Source: Parietichytrium sp. I65-24A (Eukaryota; Sar; Bigyra; Thraustochytrida; Thraustochytriidae). From it: a DNA stretch of 64,000 nucleotides. Every line of letters starts with the position of its first letter. Within the stretch, counting starts at the first letter, position 1. Of this stretch, positions 55,983-64,000 are shown one piece after another. Where the stretch lies: the NCBI GenBank assembly GCA_012862575.1, contig BLSF01000011.1, forward strand, positions 62,001 through 126,000, in the 5' to 3' direction. Made by a program: the position numbers and the translations under genes. The notes under the pieces were generated by a model. That model ran no database searches. It was not told the DNA's origin and saw only the letters and a list, made by a program, of their open reading frames with translations.

Positions 55983-57980
55983 ATGTACGCGCAAGTGTGC
56001 GCGGCCATAGTGGCCGTCGTCCTCGCCGCGGCCTTCCTTCGACGCCAGGCCACGGCCCCATCGCGCGACTCCGCCCGCGCAGGCCCGAAGATCCGGCTCG
56101 CCGGTTCCCCGCCGGAGAACCGGCCGCTCGCGCGCACAGTCGCGGGCGAGAACCGACCCCGACCCCGACCCCGACCAGGAGCAGGAGCAGGAGCGGAACC
56201 GTGCGGAGAACCCGCGCGGGAACCGGGGCGAGAACCGAGGCGAGAACCGGGGCGCGGAGCGGGGTTCGACAGCGGGGCCAGGGCTCGCGAGCGTCGGTGG
56301 GTGAAGCGGCAGGAGCGTCTGCGGGAGCTGGCGTCCGCGCGGTTGCTGCTGTCGCCGGCGCTGGCGGGTCTGCGGCTGGCGTGCGTGGCGGCGGACGCGG
56401 GGTTCGCGGTCGGGTCCGCGTGCGCGCTGGCGGGCATCGGCGCGGGCAGGTGCGCGGCGCGCGCGCTGGGACTGCGCGTAGCGGACGAGGCGCTCCTGCA
56501 CGCCGGCGTGGTCACGCGCGCCGCGCTCAGGCTGGCGCAGCTCGCCGTGCGCGCCGCACTGCACGGCGTCCACGCGGCCCTGGACGCCGCGCACACCGCG
56601 CACACCGCGCACACCGCACACACCGCAGAGGAGAGCAACGCAGCTGGGGAGAGCAACGCAGCTGGGGAGAGCAACGCAGCTGGGGAGAGCAACGCAGCTG
56701 GGGAGAGCAACGCAGCTGGGGAGAGCAACGCAGCTGGGGAGGCGGGGCCGCTGGGCGCGGCGCTGGAGGCGGGCGCGGCGGCGGCGGTGCGGGCGTGCCT
56801 GGGGCCGGAGGCGCTGTGCGCGGTGCGCGATGCGTGCGCGGTGATTCGCGACGAGGTTGGCCCCGTGGGAAAGGCGCTGAGGCTGAGCAGGGCTGCGGCG
56901 GCGATGGCAGCGCTGTTTGAACATTCGTCGGCGTCAGACGAGACGGCGGCAGCCGTGTTTGCGACGGACAAAGCGCTCTGTAGAGGGCTGGCGTCCGTGG
57001 AGAACGCGGAGCAGCTGGCTGAGTTTGTGATGTTCGCCGTCGCATGCTATGGCCACGTCGGGCTCAAGTTCCTTGGACTGGTGCCGTACGGCGGCGTGCG
57101 TTCGGACCTAGATGCAGTGCGCTACTTGACGGGAATTGAGCGCCGACAGGACGTGGTGGACGCCGACTTTTCGGGCTCGTATTATAGCCCTGGCTATCTC
57201 CTCGTCGCCGATGTCGACCAGGAGCGAATCGTCCTGGCCGTGCGAGGGTCGCTGCAACCGTGGGATTTTGTCACGGATATGGTGTGCGAGCCGACGCCAA
57301 CCGTGTTGCTGGGCCGCAGCGCGTACGCACATGAAGGGATGCTCAGGGCCGCCAAGAATCTCGACGCCAAACTCCGCGACCGCGTTCGCGAGCTCCTCGT
57401 GCAGAACCCGTCTTTTCGCTTCGTTATTACCGGCCACAGCCTTGGCGCTGGAGTAGGAGCACTGTTGGCCACGGTCTGGCTGTCGGAGGCGGAGCCGGTC
57501 CTTCCTGCAGCTGAATTACGTCAGCGCATGGATGTGTTCGGCTTTGGGACACCAGCGATCCTCTCTCAGAACGTGTCGGAGCGTCTACGCGATGTTGTGA
57601 CTACTGTCATTCTTGGAAACGATATGGTGCCCAGGTTTAGCCGATGCTCCTTTCAGCGCCTACGCGCGCGATTCCTTGCGGTCTGGGAAGCCGGAGGCAG
57701 CAGCACTGACATTGACCGCGACCATGTTGCTCAACTTTGGAACGATGCAGTCCATTCGAGCTCTGGCGAAGCATTTTCGGAGGCTCTTTTTCCACCTGGA
57801 AATATAATCTGGATCAATGACGAAGCCGTCTCTGAGGTTCCCCAGGATTCATCGGTGCTTTGCGGTGCCGATCCTATGCTCATGAGGGATATGGTGCTTT
57901 GTTCGGACATGTTCGCGGCGCATTTGCCACAGCACTATGCGTCGCTCGGAACGGTTCCCATACCCCACGATTTCTTTTAA
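55983..57980 (+). CDS. Class 3 lipase (sn-1 diacylglycerol lipase type)
   Basis: A 665-residue hydrolase. The catalytic domain is the C-terminal half (about 340-665): nucleophile Ser486 in GHSLGAG, Asp547 in GNDMVPR, and a likely His651 near the end. The oxyanion strand is VLAVRGS, with the lid region after it. This layout matches sn-1-specific diacylglycerol lipases. The first 300 residues are Arg/Ala/Pro-rich, from very GC-rich DNA, with a possible membrane anchor (AAIVAVVLAAAFL) at the start. They carry two coding repeats: HTA units and six SNAAGE units. Antisense frames there are long but look like shadows. Substrate is inferred from the family. Convergent with the OSCA gene 285 bases away. 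Confidence 0.88.
   Translation: MYAQVCAAIVAVVLAAAFLRRQATAPSRDSARAGPKIRLAGSPPENRPLARTVAGENRPRPRPRPGAGAGAEPCGEPAREPGREPRREPGRGAGFDSGARARERRWVKRQERLRELASARLLLSPALAGLRLACVAADAGFAVGSACALAGIGAGRCAARALGLRVADEALLHAGVVTRAALRLAQLAVRAALHGVHAALDAAHTAHTAHTAHTAEESNAAGESNAAGESNAAGESNAAGESNAAGESNAAGEAGPLGAALEAGAAAAVRACLGPEALCAVRDACAVIRDEVGPVGKALRLSRAAAAMAALFEHSSASDETAAAVFATDKALCRGLASVENAEQLAEFVMFAVACYGHVGLKFLGLVPYGGVRSDLDAVRYLTGIERRQDVVDADFSGSYYSPGYLLVADVDQERIVLAVRGSLQPWDFVTDMVCEPTPTVLLGRSAYAHEGMLRAAKNLDAKLRDRVRELLVQNPSFRFVITGHSLGAGVGALLATVWLSEAEPVLPAAELRQRMDVFGFGTPAILSQNVSERLRDVVTTVILGNDMVPRFSRCSFQRLRARFLAVWEAGGSSTDIDRDHVAQLWNDAVHSSSGEAFSEALFPPGNIIWINDEAVSEVPQDSSVLCGADPMLMRDMVLCSDMFAAHLPQHYASLGTVPIPHDFF
56631..56738 (+). 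repeat. 18-bp minisatellite, six copies, coding
   Basis: Six perfect or near-perfect 18-base units encode SNAAGE repeats in the lipase N-terminal region. A 9-bp GCGCACACC array precedes it (about 56589-56625). Confidence 0.9.
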
Positions 57981-58265
57981 GTTTTGAGTTTGAATGACAC
58001 GCGCTCCATACAAGCAAATGGATCCATGATTTTCTACGCTGAAAAATTTGTCAATTGTTATATTTATATTATTTCATGTCATGAATATGGGCACGTTCAA
58101 GTGTGTCCATTTTCTTTTTTTTTTTTTTCGATACAGCACAAAATCTTTTGCCAAGGAGCCTCGGAGCGAAGGAGGCGTTGCTGCGCGCTCTGCCTCGATT
58201 CGAGTGTGTACAACGGAGCTTCTGCCATATTTTTTTCTCCAAGTCACGGACGGCCTGACTACTCT

Positions 58266-61043
58266 TTAGTTGATCACAATAGAAGGTGGATTCGCTTCGG
58301 ATGTCGTTTCGCGACTAATTTCGCGGGCATATTCGGCGGAAGCAATATCCTCTTCTTCGTACGAGTTGCTCCGAGCCTTCCCTGCAGAGTTATCGGAGGC
58401 TCTAGACTCAGCTCTCTCGAATGGCTTTGGCGGCGTCTCAAACAAGTCGACATGCTTGACGCGATCCAACTCCTTGAGCATAGAGTCCACGTCTTTTGGA
58501 CCGGCGCTATCCGGTGCTTGTAACGAAGGAAGCGTATAGTCAAGCTTCGTCTTGGGAGTGTTGTTGATGATTGACTGTACGTCGAATCGCTTTGCATCAG
58601 ACAGCGAAACGTAGTTGAGTGACCCGTGATACTCTGAGTGCATCTGGCAACCGTAGGCAATTGTAACAATCAAAGGTATTACCATCAGTCCAGACTGGGC
58701 GCCGGCGCCAGAGATGGCGAAAACACCGATCATGCTCACGTGGAACAAGCAAAACGCAAAGAGATAGAGCATTGCCATGTTGATCCAGTTGCTCCCGTCG
58801 CTCTCGAACTTCTTTACGTACACGTATAGAAATTGATTCCTGTAAATGACGAGGGCAACGCAAAAGTACAAAAGCGCAAAGAATGTGCACAATGGAGCAA
58901 AAACGCTGTAGGTAACCCCGATGCAGAAGATTAGCACAAATTGCGACTGGATCAGCCCAAGCCAAGCATCCCCGGCAAAAGTAAGATCTCTGCATCCGCA
59001 AGCATCGTCGCGCTTCTCACGCGGTGTACGCTTGAGGCCGCAAAAGATTGGCGTCACCAGAAGCCCAACAACAATGTCAGACAAACGAATGAGCTCCACG
59101 GGAAGGACCCAGAGCGCCCTGATGCAGATAAATTGCATATAGAATGTCGATTGACGAGTCACCGCAAGCGCTATGACAGTGATGAACTCGCGAGGATTGT
59201 CCCAAGATTGCGACAATACGCTAACGATGGCACCACTCAACTGGTAAAAGAGGAACATCTGGACGATGAGAAACGCAGAGTAGTTCAAGAAGAACGAGTT
59301 CTCCTTTGCCGACATGGAGTTCTCGAAACGCAGCTGGAGGATCAGGTTAAGAATGGGAGGTACTAGCGCAAACGCAATGATCAAAAGGAGCGGCGCAATC
59401 TGATCAAACACTGGAATGGCCCACGAATTGTCTTCCAGAAAGTCGTCAAGGGCCTTCCATCCACTCCGGATCGCATCAATACTCGTTGTAGCAGAGATGG
59501 TGGACGTTAAGGTTCCAAACAAGATCAGCAAGATGACGTTGAAGATGAGTACTGCCATGCGCGAAAGCATCACCTTGCGCGGGCTCTGGCCCAAACGCCC
59601 CCAGTTGACGTCTCGCGGCTCCATCGCGTGGCTTACCAGGAAGTGCTGGTCTTCAGCCTGTACCATAGATTTCCCGGCAGCTGTTGAAGCAGTCTTCGAC
59701 TTGAACGTAACGAATGCTGCGGACGGCTCGATGTCCTCGCTGTCAAATGGATGCCGACGAAGGAGGTACTCAACTTCCTCGGCTTTCTCGATAGAAAACT
59801 TCCACTTTTCGTCGCGCCCTTCTGTCTCGCTAGTGTTCCCATTGAACGCATACTCAGAGTTCTTTTTGGCATACATCTCCTCCGTCAGACGAGACTTGAG
59901 TAAGGCGATCCTACTGTTGAGATCTTCGATTTTCTTCTCGTAGTAGTCCACGCTTTCGACCTTTTCGCCGAAGCACTGGCACAACCTGCCATAGCAGAAA
60001 CCACGAAGACTCATCCAGCTTAGTTTCTCGGGGAATACAACCTTCTTCTTCTTCCAGCGCTTGGTCTCTTGCGCGTCGCCATCTGCGTGCGAATCTTTTC
60101 TCGGCCGACCACTTGAGCCGTTCTTGTAATGCTCCTCCAGCATGGCACGCTCAAGACGATATATGGCGCTCGCTCTGTCCTCTACGGCATCGTTGAGCTC
60201 GTTTGCTGTATCATTCATGGGCACAAGATCGACGCGCTCTACTTCGCCAGGGAATATGCTTTCAAAGTAACGAATGAGCGCTTTGCTGGAGGCCACCTCT
60301 TTAGGAATGCGCTCCACGAGAATGGTGTAGGCTGATGCATCTCTTCGCAGCTTGAACTCGCGCGTCAACGGAATGAGGCGCATGAACTCGCGGTGAACAA
60401 GGTATATTCCGATGCCGGTGAAGATGTATCCAAACACGCACGGAAGCCAGAGCAGCGCGATCGTGTCTTCTCCTGAAACGTGCTGCATCGTGATCTTGCC
60501 AATCTTCGAGTCGGGATTCGGAAGGTTCTGCGGGGAGCCTTGCGAGGCATAAACTGGAGCTAGGATCACCAGACCCAAAAAGCAAAAGATGACAAACACT
60601 TTGATCCCCAAATGGATGAAGCGAATCGTCACGTACGAGTCCAACCCGACGTGTCTCAGGATCAGCTGATCGGCCGACTTGCTCAACAGCGGTGCCGGCC
60701 ACCGCCACAGCGACTTTGGCAGGTCCTCCGGCGGCAGCTCGGCCCTGGACACATGATGCTTCCGCGGGCTGTACACCCTGCGCCAGTACTTCCTCGCGAA
60801 CGAGTACAGCACCAGCACCAGCACCCCCAAGCCCCCGTAGATCACCAGCGACAGCCCCAGCTGCCTGTCGTCCACCTCCGTGTCCACCGACGTGGGGTAG
60901 TACGTGGTCGTCGACGCCGTGGGCGCCTCGGTAGAATTTGACATTGCCTGAACGGCCCGTGCCACTGCCAACGCGTCCCCTCTCTCCCACGCTTTGCTCA
61001 GCGACTTGTACAGCGTCTGCCCCAGCAAACTAGCCACGGACAT
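58266..61043 (-). CDS. OSCA/TMEM63 (CSC1-like) mechanosensitive channel
   Basis: A 925-residue multi-pass membrane protein of the OSCA/TMEM63 family, calcium-permeable channels gated by membrane tension or hyperosmotic stress. N-terminal segments near 65-80, 140-165 and 195-215 match the family layout. A long cytosolic loop (about 235-460) begins TILVERIPKE and holds an RNA-recognition-like fold with charged insertions. From residue 490 the channel core follows with eight or so hydrophobic segments (VLILFGTLTS, PLLLIIAFALVPP, LVVGLLVTPIFCG and others). The tail is Ser/Glu-rich and disordered. First ATG used. A triplicated leader repeat lies 40-60 bases upstream. Confidence 0.92.
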   Translation of the reverse strand: MSVASLLGQTLYKSLSKAWERGDALAVARAVQAMSNSTEAPTASTTTYYPTSVDTEVDDRQLGLSLVIYGGLGVLVLVLYSFARKYWRRVYSPRKHHVSRAELPPEDLPKSLWRWPAPLLSKSADQLILRHVGLDSYVTIRFIHLGIKVFVIFCFLGLVILAPVYASQGSPQNLPNPDSKIGKITMQHVSGEDTIALLWLPCVFGYIFTGIGIYLVHREFMRLIPLTREFKLRRDASAYTILVERIPKEVASSKALIRYFESIFPGEVERVDLVPMNDTANELNDAVEDRASAIYRLERAMLEEHYKNGSSGRPRKDSHADGDAQETKRWKKKKVVFPEKLSWMSLRGFCYGRLCQCFGEKVESVDYYEKKIEDLNSRIALLKSRLTEEMYAKKNSEYAFNGNTSETEGRDEKWKFSIEKAEEVEYLLRRHPFDSEDIEPSAAFVTFKSKTASTAAGKSMVQAEDQHFLVSHAMEPRDVNWGRLGQSPRKVMLSRMAVLIFNVILLILFGTLTSTISATTSIDAIRSGWKALDDFLEDNSWAIPVFDQIAPLLLIIAFALVPPILNLILQLRFENSMSAKENSFFLNYSAFLIVQMFLFYQLSGAIVSVLSQSWDNPREFITVIALAVTRQSTFYMQFICIRALWVLPVELIRLSDIVVGLLVTPIFCGLKRTPREKRDDACGCRDLTFAGDAWLGLIQSQFVLIFCIGVTYSVFAPLCTFFALLYFCVALVIYRNQFLYVYVKKFESDGSNWINMAMLYLFAFCLFHVSMIGVFAISGAGAQSGLMVIPLIVTIAYGCQMHSEYHGSLNYVSLSDAKRFDVQSIINNTPKTKLDYTLPSLQAPDSAGPKDVDSMLKELDRVKHVDLFETPPKPFERAESRASDNSAGKARSNSYEEEDIASAEYAREISRETTSEANPPSIVIN

Positions 61044-61081
61044 GTCCTAAAACTCACTCCCACCAGTTGCCTCAGCTTCAC

Positions 61082-61105
61082 TTTCACAGTTTCACAGTTT
61101 CACAG
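61082..61105. repeat. Triplicated 8-mer in the OSCA leader
   Basis: TTTCACAG is repeated three times exactly, about 40-60 bases upstream of the OSCA ATG at 61043. Confidence 0.85.
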
Positions 61106-61880
61106 TTTCAGAGAGCTGTTCCTTCGTTCGTGCGCAGCTGGCACGGTCTCCGCAGTCTCCGCGGTCTCCGCGGACACTTTTTGCAGGTGGTGTCAACACA
61201 GAGGGCTGGATAAGGACCGCCTACCAAATATCATAGCACGGCCATCTCACCTCTCCTCGTAGCGACGGATAACAGTGGCGTACAGGTGGGATTAGTACAA
61301 AATGGTAAGAGACAGTAGGCCGTGTTCCTCAACTGTTTCAATCGCCAGATGGATTAGAGCTCGAGGTAGCTACGCTTACGAGGTCCAGGCTCGCTAGGAG
61401 ATTTGTAAGCACATATAAATACGCATGGGGAGCCTTCTTTCTTCATTAGGATAATTCGTAGACGTTTCTAGCTGGATTAGCTCTGAATCAAGAGGCTCAG
61501 CGTATTAGTAAGAAAACTCGTGCCAATCCTGGCCCGAGAAAAGATGAAAAAAGGCTGAAATTTTCTTACATTTTGGTCACTTTTCACGTCCAATGCTTCC
61601 TTTGAACAGAACTCAGAGCTAAGAAAACAGTGAGATTGAATTAAAAGAAACTTGACAGTGGTATGCGCATACGATAAATTTGACCAGAGTTTTTCTGAGT
61701 TCTGATTACGCAAACACAATGCCAAATGGGAGCTCTGGAACACCTTTGAACGATGGAGTAATCCGCAGAATCCACAGTTCCTGTTCGTGCAGTTGGCAGG
61801 GATTAAACTGGTTGCGTCCTTGAATTAATATTTCGAGCGAGGCAGGTCTTTGGAACTCGTGAGAGACTGACGGGGCGAGG

Positions 61881-62300
61881 AACCCGTTGCCTTGCCGGGA
61901 AGGCTGCGAGAGAAGAGAAAGAGAAATGCTGAATTCTGAAAGCGGCAGAAGGCAGTGATTGTCCTGGGGTTTCTTCAAGAACCAACGCGAGGACCCGAAA
62001 GCTCAACCCGTGATCTCCTCTATCTCATCTCATCCACACGTGCCCCGCGGCGTGTTGGCTTTCCGGTTGCATCTAAAGCAGTTCCAGCAGGGAACCCGTT
62101 GCCTGGCCGAGAAGGCTGCGAGAGAAGAGAGAGAGATTTGTTGAAAGTGGCAGAAGACGGCGATTGTCATATAGATCATTTAAGAACCAACGCGAGGACC
62201 CAAAAGCTCCGCCCGTGATCTCCTCTATCCCATCCCATCCACGCGTGCCCCGCGGCGTCTTGGCTTTCCGGTCGCCTTCAACGCAGTTCCACCGAGAAAA
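61881..62300. repeat. Tandem duplication, period about 205-212 bp
   Basis: Two copies in direct order. Each starts GGAACCCGTTGCC, passes through AGAACCAACGCGAGGA and GTGATCTCCTCTATC, and ends near CTTTCCGGT. Copies differ by scattered base changes and small indels. Neither carries a gene that I can see. Confidence 0.85.
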
Positions 62301-63676
62301 ACAAGCTAGATATTGTTCCTCGACGCTCATTGGTGTCAACCACAGATGAAATCGTGCTTTGTGGGATGAAATCGTGCTTTGTGGAAGACCTGCCGAGAAC
62401 TATTGCATGCTCTGATGGAAAAAGATGGGCAAGAAGTGCTTTTCTTCCGCCGTAGGACCCGCGGAATCGCCGTTGTTCGTTGTCTTGTATGGCATGTATG
62501 GCACAGACTTTAGATAGCCCAGCTCCAGAGTGAAGGTATTATGGGATTGTGGCCATGTTGTGGTGATCTACAATAACCAACTCAATTTTATTTTGGCTGA
62601 AATGAAAGTTGGGAGTCTCGATTCTTACTCTGACTGAGCGATTCGGGTACACCTGCATCCGTTTCTCCAAATTTTTGAGAATGAAGTCTGACATTCGCGC
62701 GAGACGTTGATCACCATGACCTCCCCTACTGGATTCTTGTTTGTCAGCGACAATGAAATGTCTTTGTTGATTTAGGCGCGCTTTTCGAAATCTTGTCATA
62801 TGAAGACGCCAAATGTACAGCTTTCGCGTCCAAGCCTTCACTCGGAGCCATTCTACGCCTTCCCCACAAAGACACTAAGCGGTCAACGGCCGAGTCGCGG
62901 ACCACTGAGACCTTGGAGTCATCCAACATACCAACTACTAGTAACAGTGAGATTGAACGCCAACACAAACCATCAGCTCCGAGAGACGACCTTGAGCACC
63001 TCACCGAGCACTCTATCTACCATTTCGAGAGCAGAGGAGTTTCATTCGCAGTCAAAGTCAAAACCGTTTGTTTGTTCAGTCCCATTTTTGTTCGCCCATC
63101 ATTGCAAGCTAGCCTAGCTAGCAAGCGGCGACAGCAACATAGCTTCTGTTCATTCACTTCTCTATCGTCTGACTGATGACTGATGACTGTTCCATGTTGT
63201 TGACTCGAGTCAACCATTCACTGTCGAGCACTCAAGAGCAGTCCTTGAGGACGATGATGTTGACCGACAGTGAAGCAAGGAAACTACCTTCTTTCTCAAT
63301 TCCATACTATACTTTCTATGCTTTCTATTTCTATTCTTTCTTTTCTTTGTTTGTTTTTCTCACAAAGCAAAAAAGCAAAAAGGAAAGAACAAAACACGCC
63401 AATCAAGAGAGGAGAGAGAGCGAAACTTCATTGGAACCCTACCAGCCCAATACCCCAATACCTTAGTACCCGAGTCTCGGAAAGTGGCCCACTCCGTCTA
63501 GCTCCTATGCAGGGAAGAGCTACTGCATTTCTTCTGCATTTTAAAGTACTACTAGCTACCGCAGGGAATTCAGAGTAACGTAAGAGCAGTAACGTCGGAA
63601 TTCCTCAGTAATTGCGGTGCTTGCACATCGCAGTACGAGTTTGCGATGAGCAATCGGTGATCTGAGTTTTCGGTGG

Positions 63677-63696
63677 GCAAGTCCAATTGGACTTGC
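63677..63696. repeat. Perfect 20-bp palindrome
   Basis: GCAAGTCCAATTGGACTTGC reads the same on both strands. It could bind a dimeric regulator or form a hairpin. Confidence 0.85.
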
Positions 63697-63928
63697 AAAT
63701 CAAGAAACTCATGTCCATGTCCATCGGTCAGTCCCTTTCTCTCGCATTCCCTCAATCTCTCAAGGTCTCAAACTCTCAAGGTCTCGTTCGGCTTTGGCGG
63801 GGCTCACTGCGACTCCGAGGAGGAAGGGTGGGAGTTAATTTAGTCGGGGCCGAGGCTTGCGAACGGTGCGAAAGCAAGAGCTGCTTGGGAAAGGACGAGA
63901 AGAGGCGTGCAAGCGTGCGTTGGGGACC

Positions 63929-64000
63929 ATGGGACAAGAGGGTGGCGCGAGAGATGGCCGCAAGTCGAGCGAAAGGCCCGCGCTACTGGAAATTACGGAT
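63929..64000 (+). CDS. Possible 5' end of a gene cut by the window edge
   Basis: An ATG in a good context (GACCATGG) opens 24 codons (MGQEGGARDGRKSSERPALL...) to the edge without a stop. A CTCTCAAGGT-type repeat lies upstream (63753-63785), as in other leaders here. The peptide is hydrophilic and has no known domain so far. Too short for a firm call. Confidence 0.35.
   Translation, partial: MGQEGGARDGRKSSERPALLEITD

Larger units (their letters stand above)
61044..63928. other. Intergenic region with a tandem duplication
   Basis: About 2.9 kb without a supported gene. It contains the OSCA leader triple (61082-61105), a tandem duplication at 61881-62300, and short GACTGAT repeats near 63170. 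Minus-strand frames at 62539-63004 have some protein-like text but no start, splice sites or family. Confidence 0.5.

Noticed and set aside
55734-56971. Antisense frames of 396 and 341 codons opposite the lipase
   Set aside because: Long frames are expected in very GC-rich repeated DNA; they show only repeats such as LLSPAA.
62539-63004. Two minus-strand frames of 100 and 86 codons
   Set aside because: No proper start, no splice sites that join them and no recognised family; some protein-like text only.

Overview
The window is eukaryotic nuclear DNA. Genes are monocistronic and lie on both strands. Most are single open frames, and three carry one short GT-AG intron each. The gene set is eukaryotic: telomerase, Mediator, PP2A-B56, Rab28, three-repeat MYB, HMG-box, OSCA and ELO families. 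There are no rRNA, tRNA, plastid or transposase genes that I can recognise. Low intron density, Skp1-type prolyl hydroxylase/GlcNAc-transferase chemistry, an ELO elongase, a Rab28 with a CaaX tail (usual in flagellated cells) and a huge secreted Ser-Pro-Thr-rich protein together suggest a heterotrophic stramenopile-like protist, possibly a thraustochytrid. That placement is inference, not a sequence match.

Layout, left to right. 1.4-5.3 kb: an intronless telomerase reverse transcriptase and a convergent tRNA-splicing endonuclease SEN34. 7.2-13.9 kb: PP2A B56 subunit, fatty-acid elongase, a convergent glycerol-phosphate acyltransferase, and a small phage-type zinc-ribbon protein with a mitochondrial-like leader. 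15.8-25.1 kb: MYB R1R2R3 factor, a membrane-anchored S49 peptidase, a DUF1295 reductase, a prolyl-4-hydroxylase/GlcNAc-transferase fusion and Rab28. 25.6-36.9 kb: a PH-like/zinc-ribbon/PX protein, a BI-1 (TMBIM) protein, an EF-hand/RGS protein, a WW protein, an MIT-like protein and a glutaredoxin-like protein. 37-49 kb: a Tudor-like repeat protein, a carnitine-pathway dioxygenase, a possible small secreted protein, and a secreted 2087-residue SdrD-like/SPT/vWA protein. 49-52.3 kb is nearly gene-free. 52.3-61 kb: a triple HMG-box protein, Mediator MED8, a class 3 lipase and an OSCA/TMEM63 channel. 61-64 kb is non-coding with a tandem duplication. A gene may begin at the right edge.

Functional themes are mixed. 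Lipid metabolism has the elongase, acyltransferase, lipase, DUF1295 enzyme and carnitine enzyme. Signalling has PP2A, EF-hand/RGS, PX/PH and OSCA. Gene expression has MYB, HMG, MED8 and SEN34. There is no operon-like logic.

Two non-coding patterns recur. Many 5' leaders carry an 8-10 bp word repeated about three times within a few hundred bases of the ATG. Intergenic DNA is also littered with GTAC-centred palindromes, especially TACTGAGTAC/GGTACTGAGTA. The strongest candidates for something new are the prolyl-hydroxylase/GlcNAc-transferase fusion, the phage-type zinc ribbon in a nuclear gene, and the triplicated leader repeats.
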